64,000 nt of DNA, taken from the NCBI GenBank assembly GCA_029881495.1, contig JAOUMJ010000011.1, positions 1-64,000 on the forward strand. The letters are read 5' to 3'. The position numbers and the translations under genes were made by a program. Source of the stretch: Nitrospinota bacterium. GTDB lineage: Bacteria > Nitrospinota_A > UBA7883 > JACRGQ01. The notes beneath the pieces are model-generated. The model worked only from the letters and a program-made list of their open reading frames with translations, searched no databases and had not been told where the DNA came from. Positions 27,455 to 36,192 of the stretch are shown here, one piece after another. Positions within the stretch are counted from its first letter, which is position 1. Every line of letters begins with the position of its first letter.

Positions 27455-28306
27455 ATGCAAATTTCGAAATCACATTTTGCGAAAATACCTTCAAAACCGC
27501 GCTTGGTAAAAAAACTATTCCCAATCGCATGTTCATTTCTTTTATTCATTTATTTTCCACTAGGAATTGCGCATGCGGCTGAGTGGAGCATAAATGAACT
27601 GCATTATCAGCAAGGTGCGCTACAGGCACCCTCATTTACCGGCGGGAAAAAAGCCGATACCGATATCCTTACTTTTCAACATGCGAGCGGCTGGGCCTAT
27701 GGGGATACCTTTTATTTCATAGATTACCTTCAGGACAATGTTAAGGACGGTTTCAACGATTCGGATGTATACGGCGAGTTGTATATAAATCTTAGCATGG
27801 GGAAGGTTTTAGGACAGGATGTGAGCGTGGGGCCAGTGCGTGATTTAGGGATAATATTCGGTTTAAACGCAGGCGCAGATGCCAATGTACGAAAGATGTT
27901 GCCAGGCATACGACTATCATGGGATATTCCAGGATTTGCTTTTCTAAATACGGACATTACAGCGTATATAGACCGCAACGGCGGAGTTTCATCGGGAGGC
28001 GCGCCGAAAGAGAGCGACAGCTTTATGGTGGATCTGAATTGGGCATATCCATTCATGTCGTTCGGTAGTAGTTTCAGCATTGAGGGGCACGTTGAATATA
28101 TTGAGGCGCGAACAAACGAATTCAACGATAAGGCGGAGAGCTGGATATTGGGTCAGCCTCAGATAAGGTACGATCTGGGCGCGGACGTCAATGGAGTTCG
28201 TGACAAGCTGTTTGTCGGCATTGAGTGGCAGTACTGGATGAATAAGCTCGGTGACAGTGAAACCGACGAGAACATTGCCCAGGTTTTGATAATCTGGAGG
28301 TTATGA
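27455..28306 (+). CDS. Tsx-like nucleoside-specific outer-membrane channel
   Basis: 283 residues with a signal peptide (hydrophobic core about 25-40, cleavage near AHAAEW). The mature part resembles the nucleoside-channel Tsx family: WSINELHYQQG, FQHASGWAYGDTFYFID and alternating beta-strands ending in an aromatic or hydrophobic C-terminus (VLIIWRL). Expected in the outer membrane. It starts 47 bases after mqnA; the futalosine route makes and splits nucleosides, so adjacency may be meaningful, though this is inference. Confidence 0.75.
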   Translation: MQISKSHFAKIPSKPRLVKKLFPIACSFLLFIYFPLGIAHAAEWSINELHYQQGALQAPSFTGGKKADTDILTFQHASGWAYGDTFYFIDYLQDNVKDGFNDSDVYGELYINLSMGKVLGQDVSVGPVRDLGIIFGLNAGADANVRKMLPGIRLSWDIPGFAFLNTDITAYIDRNGGVSSGGAPKESDSFMVDLNWAYPFMSFGSSFSIEGHVEYIEARTNEFNDKAESWILGQPQIRYDLGADVNGVRDKLFVGIEWQYWMNKLGDSETDENIAQVLIIWRL

Positions 28307-28408
28307 TACAAATTTTCAATATATGGTAATATCTATCATGTTATTCGCTTTGACGTGTCGCTGGTTTCCATCATCAGATAGTTTTAAAAATGTTCCTGGC
28401 AATTTTGT

Positions 28409-30769
28409 ATGTACGAAAAGAATTTAAATAGAGATCCAGGCCTCTTTACCGGCAGCCTAAATGGGAAGTTTATCCTTCTCACCCTTCTGATTTTCATATT
28501 GATCTCAACAATTTCATTTTTGGCATATGAGGTTGTCGTTGATAATGCGACGGAAGAGCTTGGGAAAATACTAGCCAGAAAACAGGTCGCTTTCGACAAA
28601 TCACGCAGTCTCCAGCCGTTGTTAAGGGAAGTGGATCTGGCATCGCATCTGGTCCAGTCTCCCGCAGTTCGTGAATGGGCAAAAAATGAAAATGATCCTG
28701 ATCTGAAGAGACGCGCGATTGACGAGCTGGAATCGTATCGAGAGATGTTCAGGGACAAAAGCTACTTCTTCGTAATAGATAAATCCGGCAACTACTATTA
28801 CAACGACAAGGATGGAAGATACACGAAAAATGAATACAGATACACCCTGAGTCCGGATAACCCGAAAGATGGCTGGTATTATTTGACGGCGGCATCCGGC
28901 CCAGAGTGCAAACTGAATGTGGATCAGGACAGGAAACTTAAAGTGACAAAGGTCTGGATAAACTGCCCGGTAACTGAAGATGGAAAGACGCTAGGCATCA
29001 TCGGAACAGGAATTAATCTATTTAATTTCATACAGCAGATAGTAGATATCAAGCAACCGGGTGTAAACAACATATTTGTTGATGAAAGCGGAGCCATTCA
29101 GGCGCATCGCAATCTTCAATACATAGATTTTCGGAGTCTTACAAAAAGCATCAATGAACGAAAGACTGTTTTTCAGATGCTTGATTCGCCAGATGAACAA
29201 AAGGAGTTCCGCGCGTTGCTGGATTCCCTGACTGGAGAGGATAAAGGGGTAGGAACGATGTTCGTAAATATCGACGGCAACCGCTATCTTGCCGGGGTCG
29301 CGTATCTGGAAAAAATGAGGTGGTACAACATTACCTTAATGGACCTGAGAGTTTTAATCGGGCCGGGCCGCTTTACATATTTTGCAGGGTTGATGGCTGG
29401 GGTTCTTGTCCTGACGCTATTGATAGTTACCACATTGCTTAAATATTTTATTCTTGATCGTCTTTACAGGCTGGAGCGTTCTGTGCGGCTTGTTACAAAA
29501 GGAAAATATACGCCAAGGGAGAGGGATATAGACCCAAAGAATGATGAGATAGGGCGGCTTTCAGAGAGCTTTCATGAAATGGCGCGCACCATTGGCGAAT
29601 ATACTAATAACCTGGAACACGTTGTAGAAGAGCGAACGAGAAATCTTTGGACCGAAATAAATGAAAGAAAAAAAGCTGAAGAAGAAATGAAGAAGGCGAA
29701 AGAAAAAGCGGAGGAGGCAACAAGACTTAAGGACAAGTTTGTTACCCTTGTTGCGCATGACCTTCGATCGCCTTTTGCGACGATCATCGGGTTATTGTCA
29801 GTTCTGAAAGATGACAATAAAAAAGTGCTGGATCCGGAACATGCTGGAATAATCAACCGCGCAACCGGCATCGGGGAAGGGATGATTAGAATGATCGACG
29901 AATTATTGAAGATAAGCCGATTGCAACTTGGCAAAATTACCCCTATTTTTGAATTTATCGACAGTTTTATGGCTGTTCAGCATTGCATCGCAAACTATAT
30001 TCATATCGCCCAAAACAAGGAAATAGTCATCCATAACGAAGTGCCACCCGGAACACGGATATATGCTGATTCCAACATGTTTGTTGAAGTGATTCAAAAT
30101 CTTCTTTCAAACGCGATCAAGTTTTCAAATAAAGGTGGCGAAATTACCTTTTTCGTGCCGTCTGGAAAGAAAAGTACGATAGCCATCAGGGATAACGGCG
30201 TAGGGATAGGCCAGAAAAATCTTCCGACTATTTTCAGTTATGAAGTGAAAACGAATACGGTCGGCACTGCGGGAGAAACAGGTAGCGGCTTTGGGCTCCC
30301 TTTCAGCCGCGAATTAATCGAAGCCCATGGTGGGAGCCTCACAGTGGAATCCGTAAAAGGAAAAGGTTCAGTATTTTTCGTGGAGTTGCCATATATGAAA
30401 CCGAAGATTCTTCTGGCAAATGCCGACAGGAACGAGCGCATTAACCTGTGCAGACTGCTTGAAAAAATCGAGTCCGACTTCAGTGAAGCTGAAAACGGCA
30501 AGGATGCGTTGGAAATTATGCAGAAGGATCTGCACAATCTGGTAATCGCTGATATTGATATGCCGATTAAGGGAGGGTTTGAGCTTCTAGCTGGGATTCG
30601 AAGCAGTTCGGGCTCCGCGTCAGTGCCTGTGATTTTGCTTTCATCGGACGCTGATATCAATATCAGGGATAAGGCTTTCGAAATGGGCGCCAACGACTTC
30701 ATCTCAAAACCTGTGGAACTTGAAGATCTGTTGTCGAGGGTCAAGAAGATACTAAACCATGCCGGGTAA
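28409..30769 (+). CDS. Hybrid histidine kinase: Cache - HAMP - HisKA - HATPase - receiver
   Basis: 786 residues. TM1 about 22-45, a periplasmic double-Cache-like sensor (about 50-325, FFVIDKSGNYYYNDKDG), TM2 about 330-355, HAMP, a charged coiled coil (KKAEEEMKKAKEKAEE), HisKA with the phosphohistidine at about 450 (VAHDLRSPFATI), and HATPase with NLLSNAIKFS, RDNGVGIG and GSGFGLPFS. A C-terminal receiver keeps the phospho-aspartate (about 715, ADIDMP) and the lysine (ISKP), but the usual acidic pair after the first strand reads LANAD, so its metal site looks weakened. No cognate output regulator is adjacent. The start lacks a good ribosome binding site. Confidence 0.88.
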   Translation: MYEKNLNRDPGLFTGSLNGKFILLTLLIFILISTISFLAYEVVVDNATEELGKILARKQVAFDKSRSLQPLLREVDLASHLVQSPAVREWAKNENDPDLKRRAIDELESYREMFRDKSYFFVIDKSGNYYYNDKDGRYTKNEYRYTLSPDNPKDGWYYLTAASGPECKLNVDQDRKLKVTKVWINCPVTEDGKTLGIIGTGINLFNFIQQIVDIKQPGVNNIFVDESGAIQAHRNLQYIDFRSLTKSINERKTVFQMLDSPDEQKEFRALLDSLTGEDKGVGTMFVNIDGNRYLAGVAYLEKMRWYNITLMDLRVLIGPGRFTYFAGLMAGVLVLTLLIVTTLLKYFILDRLYRLERSVRLVTKGKYTPRERDIDPKNDEIGRLSESFHEMARTIGEYTNNLEHVVEERTRNLWTEINERKKAEEEMKKAKEKAEEATRLKDKFVTLVAHDLRSPFATIIGLLSVLKDDNKKVLDPEHAGIINRATGIGEGMIRMIDELLKISRLQLGKITPIFEFIDSFMAVQHCIANYIHIAQNKEIVIHNEVPPGTRIYADSNMFVEVIQNLLSNAIKFSNKGGEITFFVPSGKKSTIAIRDNGVGIGQKNLPTIFSYEVKTNTVGTAGETGSGFGLPFSRELIEAHGGSLTVESVKGKGSVFFVELPYMKPKILLANADRNERINLCRLLEKIESDFSEAENGKDALEIMQKDLHNLVIADIDMPIKGGFELLAGIRSSSGSASVPVILLSSDADINIRDKAFEMGANDFISKPVELEDLLSRVKKILNHAG

Positions 30770-30832
30770 GCGGAGTTCCCGGATAATTTTGTCTGACAAG
30801 TATCATCAGTTTGAAAATTTATAAATCCTGGG

Positions 30833-31411
30833 TCAGGCTTTTTCTCCAGTGACAAAAGAGTGGTAGGGGAGGTCGGAAAAACTTTCAATTTTGCCGAATC
30901 CCGCTTCCGAGAGCTGTTCCATTATCTCTTCTCCGGTTACTCGTATCTCAAGTGGTGGACCAGCGGGGGTCTCTTCCTTTTTCCAGTCGATGATCACCGC
31001 TTTCCCTCCAGATTTCAAAAGCCGTTTCACTTCCAAGAGATTTTTTATCGGATCATCGAATTCATGATGCAGATTCTGCATAAGAACCGCGTCCGCTATC
31101 ACATCAGGAAGGGGTACGTCCACCTCTCCCATTAAAAGCGGCTTTACGTTTGAAACATTTTCCTTCTTGATCTCCTTGTCAAGCTCGGCAAGCATCTCCG
31201 TGCTTATGTCGCATGCCCAAACGGTGCCGTGGCTCATTTTCTTCGCGAACGGTATCGCCGCGTACCCGATGCCGGCTCCGATATCGATTACACAGTCGGG
31301 ATTTACAAGCGCGAGCCGGTTCCAGATCACTTCGATGTTTTCCCTGGTTTCCCTCTCCGGATTGCGGAGCCGCTCAAGGCATTTTGGATTAAACTTCTTT
31401 TCATTGCCCAC
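30833..31411 (-). CDS. Class I SAM-dependent methyltransferase
   Basis: 192 residues with SAM motif I VIDIGAGIGYAAIPFAKK near residue 40, acidic motif II around ACDIS, and a LKSGGKAVIIDWK strand. Closest in style to UbiE/arsenite-type small-molecule methyltransferases, but without the cysteines of ArsM; the substrate is unknown. Convergent with the histidine kinase, and 27 bases downstream of the SprT-like gene on the same strand. Confidence 0.75.
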   Translation of the reverse strand: MGNEKKFNPKCLERLRNPERETRENIEVIWNRLALVNPDCVIDIGAGIGYAAIPFAKKMSHGTVWACDISTEMLAELDKEIKKENVSNVKPLLMGEVDVPLPDVIADAVLMQNLHHEFDDPIKNLLEVKRLLKSGGKAVIIDWKKEETPAGPPLEIRVTGEEIMEQLSEAGFGKIESFSDLPYHSFVTGEKA

Positions 31412-31438
31412 TTCAGTTCTCCATTATTCTGGAAAAGA

Positions 31439-32122
31439 TTATTTTTCGTTCGCAGGATTATATCTTAAGAGTTTATGTATGTGCCTCTTTTGCCAGGCAC
31501 GGGCAAGTTCAAAGTGGCTGAATCTGCTCTCTATCTTTTTAAAAAGGTGTGAATGGAGATTTTCACTTCCGTTCTCTCCCGTCAGATGTAGGTATTCATG
31601 CACCATTTCATGGTGAATAACGCTCTCCAGATAAAAGAGGGGTACAAGCTCTGTATCCAGTACAGGGTGTATCCGAATAAGGTTTTCCGAGGGGGAGAAT
31701 GAGCCGAAAAGGATAGAGCGTTTTTTACCGAACACACGTCTTCCCCATGTGATGCGCCCATTAAGCTTTTCGTCAAAATACTTTTTATTCAGCTTGTTGT
31801 ATATTTTTCGAAGGTCGTAGTTATCCCCACGGCTTGTCACTCTCGTTTTTCGGCTACCGGTTTTCCCATGCGCGGGTATGCTTTTTACAAAAGTATGAAT
31901 GCTTTCTGGAACCTTGGCGCGGGGATGCAGCAGGTAGTAAACAAGATCGTCTCGAACATCTTCATCTGCCGTTTCAAAAGCGGAGTGGAGCCTTAATACC
32001 GGAATATCCTTCTTCTTGTTGAACGATACCATCGTACGGCGGTTGTCGGTCCATACTACCTCAAGCTTTTCGCCAAACACTCTCTTTAGATGTTTCTCAA
32101 AAGCCTTTCTCCAGAGGAGCAC
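31439..32122 (-). CDS. SprT-like zinc metalloprotease domain protein
   Basis: 227 residues. The zinc site HHEMVHEYLH has HExxH at about 171-175, and a downstream histidine (SHLFKKIESRF region) is a plausible third ligand. The preceding ITWGRRV strand and LIRIHPVLD are typical of SprT-like folds. It starts with GTG immediately after the mltG stop; a strong AGGAGG lies inside the mltG end 9 bases upstream, so the two are coupled. Substrate unknown. Confidence 0.72.
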   Translation of the reverse strand: MLLWRKAFEKHLKRVFGEKLEVVWTDNRRTMVSFNKKKDIPVLRLHSAFETADEDVRDDLVYYLLHPRAKVPESIHTFVKSIPAHGKTGSRKTRVTSRGDNYDLRKIYNKLNKKYFDEKLNGRITWGRRVFGKKRSILFGSFSPSENLIRIHPVLDTELVPLFYLESVIHHEMVHEYLHLTGENGSENLHSHLFKKIESRFSHFELARAWQKRHIHKLLRYNPANEK

Positions 32123-33163
32123 CTATTGTTTCCTCCTTTTCTTTTGGTATTTGTTTACCGCATTCACATGTTCCCTTAATGTATTGGAGAATACATGCTT
32201 CCCTTCAGCTTTTGTCGCCACGAAATAGATGTAGCTTACCTTTGAGGGAGTATAGGCGCTGGTTATCGCCTTTATGCCGGGATTCGCGATCGGGCCTGGT
32301 GGGAGGCCGGTATAGAGATAGGTGTTGTACGGGGAATCATACTGCAGATCCTTCTTTCGTATATTTCCGTCAAAATCCGGCAGACCGTATATGACGGTTG
32401 GATCCGCCTGGAGCTTCATATTCTTTTTTAAGCGGTTGTTGTAAACTGCGGATACGAGGTTGTATTCGTCATCGGAGGCGGTCTCCTTTTCTATGATGGA
32501 TGCGAGGGTTATTATCTCCTCGAAAGATAGGTCGGAGTAGGGCTGGTATTTTTCCTTTATAGGTCCGATCTTTTCAAAGAAAGTAGTGATCATCTTTTCA
32601 ATAATTCTCTCGGCAGTCACCCCTTTCCTGAACCGATAGGATTCAGGAAAGAGATACCCTTCTGCACTTTTCCCCTTTATCATGAACCTTGATAGTATTT
32701 CCCTGTTCTTCGCCGCTTCAATGATCGATTTTTCGTCACTGAAACCTGCCGACGCGATTACTTTCGCTGTTTCCGTGATGGTCAGCCCTTCAGGAACCGT
32801 GACAGGCCAAAGTTTTACCCTGCCGGATGAAAGCATGCTCACAATCTCAAAGATATTATTGGATGGATCGAGCTCATACTCCCCAGCCTGAAGGTCTCTC
32901 GATTTACCGGAGATCATCGACCAAAGAATAAATCCGTTTTCAGAACGTATTACCCCCGCTTTTTTCAGAATATAGGCGATGTTGTTGGTTCCGGTGCCGG
33001 GTTTTATCTCAATGCTTACGGATGAAGAGACGTCTTGCGCAGGAGCAACCATCACCCTTATGATCGCCAGGGGTGAGAGCAGCAAGAATAATAGAAGGAA
33101 ACCGAGTTGCCACTTGATGGCGGGTGACAGGTTTCCATAAAATTCACGGAGGTCAAACTTCAT
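32123..33163 (-). CDS. mltG: Endolytic peptidoglycan transglycosylase MltG
   Basis: 346 residues: one N-terminal TM anchor (about 18-40), a LysM-like region (IKPGTGTNNIAYILKKAGVI) and the YceG domain with the catalytic glutamate in LASIIEKETA. The C-terminal NTYLYTGLPPGPIANPG motif is highly conserved. It cleaves nascent glycan strands and sets their length. Coupled to the SprT-like gene downstream. Confidence 0.93.
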   Translation of the reverse strand: MKFDLREFYGNLSPAIKWQLGFLLLFLLLSPLAIIRVMVAPAQDVSSSVSIEIKPGTGTNNIAYILKKAGVIRSENGFILWSMISGKSRDLQAGEYELDPSNNIFEIVSMLSSGRVKLWPVTVPEGLTITETAKVIASAGFSDEKSIIEAAKNREILSRFMIKGKSAEGYLFPESYRFRKGVTAERIIEKMITTFFEKIGPIKEKYQPYSDLSFEEIITLASIIEKETASDDEYNLVSAVYNNRLKKNMKLQADPTVIYGLPDFDGNIRKKDLQYDSPYNTYLYTGLPPGPIANPGIKAITSAYTPSKVSYIYFVATKAEGKHVFSNTLREHVNAVNKYQKKRRKQ

Positions 33164-33264
33164 TTTCGAAAAAAACTTCCAATAAAAGATTAATACGTTT
33201 CCACTTCTGTTAGAATTTATGCGATATTCTAACAGAATTATTTACATTGGAGGCAAGGAAGTAA

Positions 33265-34023
33265 ATGGCGTGGGTTTTTGGAGCGGGGCTCGGCTTTCTC
33301 CTCGGCGGACCACTCGGAGCGATAGTGGGGGGCTCACTTCAACATTTCCTCTCAAAGGACGCACAGCGAAATTTCGAGCAGGGGAGGCCGGAAAACGACC
33401 TCGCGTTCTTCGTTACCTACCTGACGACTATAATGACGAAGATTTCGATGGCGGACGGCAGAGTTTCAAAAAGTGAAATAGAAATGATAAGGAGCTTTTT
33501 CATAAACGGGCTCGGTTTTTCCGGTATGGAAATAAGATATGTTGAAGGTTTAATAGCCGAAACCCAAAGATTGAATCCGGATATTGGAGTTGTTGCCCGT
33601 GATTTCAAAAAGAATGCTGGTCACGAGGATGTTCTGAGACTTCTTGATATCTGCTACCAGGTAGCAGCGGCTGATGGTACGATCAGCCTTCAGGAACAGC
33701 ACGAACTTGGATTTCTTGCTGAAAGCCTCGGAATCAGCCGGGAAGAGCACGAAAGGATCAAATACAAATACAGTGGATATAAAGGGGAATCGCACCATTC
33801 AACAGGAGAAAAGGTACACCCGGAAAAAAACGATTACGCTGTTCTTGGTCTCACTTCGGATGCCTCAAATGAAGAGATAAAGAAAGCATACAAACAGATG
33901 GCATCTCAATATCACCCGGATAAGGTTGCGCACCTCGGAAAAGAGCTGGTGGAATTCGCAACAGTTAAATTCGGAGAGATCAACAAAGCTTACACCGCGT
34001 TGCGAAAAGCGAGAAATTTCTAA
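33265..34023 (+). CDS. TerB-like / DnaJ co-chaperone (DjlA-like)
   Basis: 252 residues: a glycine-rich hydrophobic N-terminus (VFGAGLGFLLGGPLGAIVGG) that could insert in the membrane, a TerB-like acidic helical domain (about 45-165, KISMADGRVSKSEIEMIR and AADGTISLQEQHEL), and a C-terminal J-domain (190-250) with the HPD tripeptide in QYHPDKVAHL. DjlA has the same order and stimulates DnaK. The ATG follows GGAAG by 3 bases. Confidence 0.85.
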   Translation: MAWVFGAGLGFLLGGPLGAIVGGSLQHFLSKDAQRNFEQGRPENDLAFFVTYLTTIMTKISMADGRVSKSEIEMIRSFFINGLGFSGMEIRYVEGLIAETQRLNPDIGVVARDFKKNAGHEDVLRLLDICYQVAAADGTISLQEQHELGFLAESLGISREEHERIKYKYSGYKGESHHSTGEKVHPEKNDYAVLGLTSDASNEEIKKAYKQMASQYHPDKVAHLGKELVEFATVKFGEINKAYTALRKARNF

Positions 34024-34354
34024 ACCAAAGTCTGTTTACTATTTCATATCCTCAATGTTTGGGTCTCCTCTAATTGCTTTTCACCTCCGAGCATTGGGTC
34101 GAAAATGAACCACTTCTAAAAAAAAATAATCAGTTTTCTTCTTCAAAATATTGAATTTCAAGTATCAGCTGTGAATGATGTTGTAAATACAATAAGATAC
34201 GTTTCCTTGTTCAAAATAAAATAACATAATAAAATAAAATTATTTTAAGAATTATGCTTGACATCTATGTCAGACTAAAGTAATCTATTCCAAAAATAAA
34301 GGGTGATCTTTAGTTATTCAGCGTTTGGTAAATACACCTTTTGAGGAGTTTGAT
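34024..34354. other. AT-rich intergenic region with promoter and operator-like palindrome
   Basis: About 330 bp without a gene. The left two thirds are AT-rich with several A/T runs and no feature I can name. The right third carries the promoter and palindrome listed separately. Two T-rich stretches could terminate the TerB/DnaJ transcript, but no stable stem precedes them. Confidence 0.5.
34258..34286 (+). promoter_or_regulatory. Sigma-70-type promoter of the cytochrome-barrel gene, with palindrome
   Basis: A perfect -35 TTGACA (34258-34263), 17 bases, then TAATCT (34281-34286), a weak -10. A 6-bp perfect inverted repeat, TGACAT-CT-ATGTCA at 34259-34272, covers the -35 and the start of the spacer. 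A dimeric regulator bound there would block RNA polymerase, so repression is the natural reading; the regulator is not identifiable. Confidence 0.5.
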
Positions 34355-35770
34355 TTGAGGAAGTTTTCAACTGGTTCTTGCCCTTCATCTGAGACAAATA
34401 TAGAAGTTAGCCTGTTTGTCATATTTGCATTTTTTCTTCTACTCGGCTTCAGCATTGAGAAGGCAGAGGCGGTTCCGTCGTTTGCAAAAAAATATTCGGC
34501 CCCATGTACGCTCTGTCACTCAACTTGGCCAAGGCTTAACAAGATCGGCTATCAATTCAAGATAAACGGCTATCAGCTCCCAGATGGACGTGATGGGAGC
34601 GACTTTGGGAAAGTATCACCTGATTGGAATCTTCATCTTGACTCAGGGGACGCAAATCCGCCGGTAAGCCTTAGGTTGAAAGGGGGGTACCAGCTCCAGA
34701 GCCCACTTTCAGACCTTGAAGGGAGGCAGTCAACACGGTTTGCCTGTTGTACCGAGCCGAACAGCCTTAATCTCTACGCGGCCGGCAGTGCCGCAAAGGA
34801 TGTTGCATATTTCATCTCCTATCCATTGGGAGGCAAGGAGATGGAGCAGGGGTACATCCGCCTTGTAAATATGCTTGGTCAAGGGGGTATGGCACTCGAT
34901 ATCGGCGTGATAAGAACCGCCGACTACGATATTGTACCTCAGACCAGAGAATGGTTTGGAGAGCCAAACCTCGCTTATAACGGGAACGAGAGTTTTCGCG
35001 GTTTTGCGCACGGTCTGCACGCTGGTGCGTCGGATACCGGGATAAGGATCTATGGAAATCCGGGGTACCATCTATTCACTTACGATCTGGTATATGTGAC
35101 CGGCGTAAAGACGATAGGGGGAACCTACAGAGGGCATGGTGAAGGGGTAGGGGCAACAGGCCGAATAGACTGGGACAATTTTGGGCTTTCTATCAAATAT
35201 TGGCAGGTTAAATCCGGAGCGACAACATTCACGAGAGTAGATACCGGTGGTGTCGGGACATTCCTGTATAACTTTAATGAAGATGGAGAATTTAAACCTA
35301 ATCGTCTCTATCCAAATGAAACTACCGTAGACATCATACTGAATATGAAATACGAGACCGAAAGATGGCGGGTAGAGTTCGTATTCGATAAAAACAGCTT
35401 TAGAACTGATGAGAGAAAAGATCCGACAGGCATGCATACCTATGTAAGGGGTGTGAACGACAGAACAGGGCTAAGCGTCGCATGGGTATACAGGGTCAGC
35501 AGTTCAATAGCCATTGGCGCCAGGTATGCGCAGTCGACAACGAAGGATTTTTCAGAAATGTATGACGATCTCTACCATGAAATACCTGAAGCGAATGCCG
35601 CGAAGGCAGATTTCAAGATTGATTTCATGCCGGCTCAAAATGTGAAATTTGCTTTACAGGCAACTATGGATACATCAGACGCTGATTCCAGGAAGACCAT
35701 CATGAATGGGGTCCTTTCTGAATATGATCAGCAAAACAAACTGCTCCTTCTATGGGATTTGGCTATCTAA
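34355..35770 (+). CDS. Monoheme cytochrome-outer membrane barrel fusion (Cyc2-like layout)
   Basis: About 471 residues from the TTG at 34355, chosen because GAGGAG lies 7 bases ahead; a TTG at 34325 is the longest option. A signal peptide (VSLFVIFAFFLLLGF, cleavage near KAEAVPS) is followed by one heme motif CTLCH at 51-55 inside SAPCTLCHSTWPRLNKIGY. The remaining ~400 residues alternate polar and hydrophobic positions with many aromatic and glycine residues, as in a beta-barrel. The layout matches fused cytochrome-porins such as the iron oxidase Cyc2, whose N-terminus also runs CxxCH-x-x-P-x-L-N-x-x-G. Homology to Cyc2 itself is not established, so an extracellular electron-transfer role is inference. 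Confidence 0.6.
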   Translation: MRKFSTGSCPSSETNIEVSLFVIFAFFLLLGFSIEKAEAVPSFAKKYSAPCTLCHSTWPRLNKIGYQFKINGYQLPDGRDGSDFGKVSPDWNLHLDSGDANPPVSLRLKGGYQLQSPLSDLEGRQSTRFACCTEPNSLNLYAAGSAAKDVAYFISYPLGGKEMEQGYIRLVNMLGQGGMALDIGVIRTADYDIVPQTREWFGEPNLAYNGNESFRGFAHGLHAGASDTGIRIYGNPGYHLFTYDLVYVTGVKTIGGTYRGHGEGVGATGRIDWDNFGLSIKYWQVKSGATTFTRVDTGGVGTFLYNFNEDGEFKPNRLYPNETTVDIILNMKYETERWRVEFVFDKNSFRTDERKDPTGMHTYVRGVNDRTGLSVAWVYRVSSSIAIGARYAQSTTKDFSEMYDDLYHEIPEANAAKADFKIDFMPAQNVKFALQATMDTSDADSRKTIMNGVLSEYDQQNKLLLLWDLAI

Positions 35771-35805
35771 CTCCTCCTCCTCTCAAATAGCCGATCCTGT
35801 CTTAG

Positions 35806-35834
35806 GGCCCCGGGGTCGACACACCCCCGGGGCC
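35806..35834 (+). terminator. Terminator hairpin after the cytochrome-barrel gene
   Basis: Stem GGCCCCGGGG pairs perfectly with CCCCGGGGCC around a 9-base loop. The tail is TCCTCCTTCTC, pyrimidine-rich but not a clean T-run, so termination efficiency is uncertain. Confidence 0.6.
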
Positions 35835-35945
35835 TCCTCCTTCTCATTGATAAATAAGGAGTTAGTTCTGTATGCTTTGTCCCAGTGAATTAGAATATAG
35901 ATTAAAGTCAGATAGCAGAATCTTTGAATAGCAGTTAAAAATAAA

Positions 35946-35975
35946 TTGACTTCGAGGTACAAGAAGTAGGATAAT
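35946..35975 (+). promoter_or_regulatory. Candidate promoter of the large FecR-repeat protein
   Basis: TTGACT, 18 bases, then GATAAT. It would give an mRNA leader of roughly 210 nt before the ATG at 36193. Both boxes are one mismatch from consensus. Confidence 0.35.
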
Positions 35976-36192
35976 CTGAAAAGGTATAAATAGACACAGA
36001 TGTAGCATAATATGGTTGATGTATTATTTCGTTGCATATGTGAAAGGTGATATGGGGCGCAATTCCGAGTCGTTTGGAAAGTGCCAAAAGAATTGGTACA
36101 ATATAATTGAAGTAGGAAAGCAGTTTTACGTAATTTCAAAGGTATCGTGGAAGGACGTCTTCTTGAAAAACTTTTATAGTGGGGTTGGGAAA

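Larger units (their letters stand above)
35771..36192. other. Intergenic region with terminator and promoter candidates
   Basis: About 420 bp. It contains a strong GC-rich hairpin at 35806-35834 and a promoter candidate at 35946-35975. The large ORF stays open to an ATG at 36016, but its first ~59 codons read like noncoding sequence, so I treat that stretch as leader. Confidence 0.5.

Noticed and set aside
36016-36192. Upstream extension of the large FecR-repeat protein to the first ATG
   Set aside because: The extra 59 codons precede a good ribosome binding site and a standard signal peptide beginning at 36193, and read like noncoding sequence.
36000-36192. Possible c-di-GMP riboswitch before the large surface-protein gene
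   Set aside because: I looked for the conserved GGACGCAAAGCC core and the tetraloop/receptor pattern and found neither.
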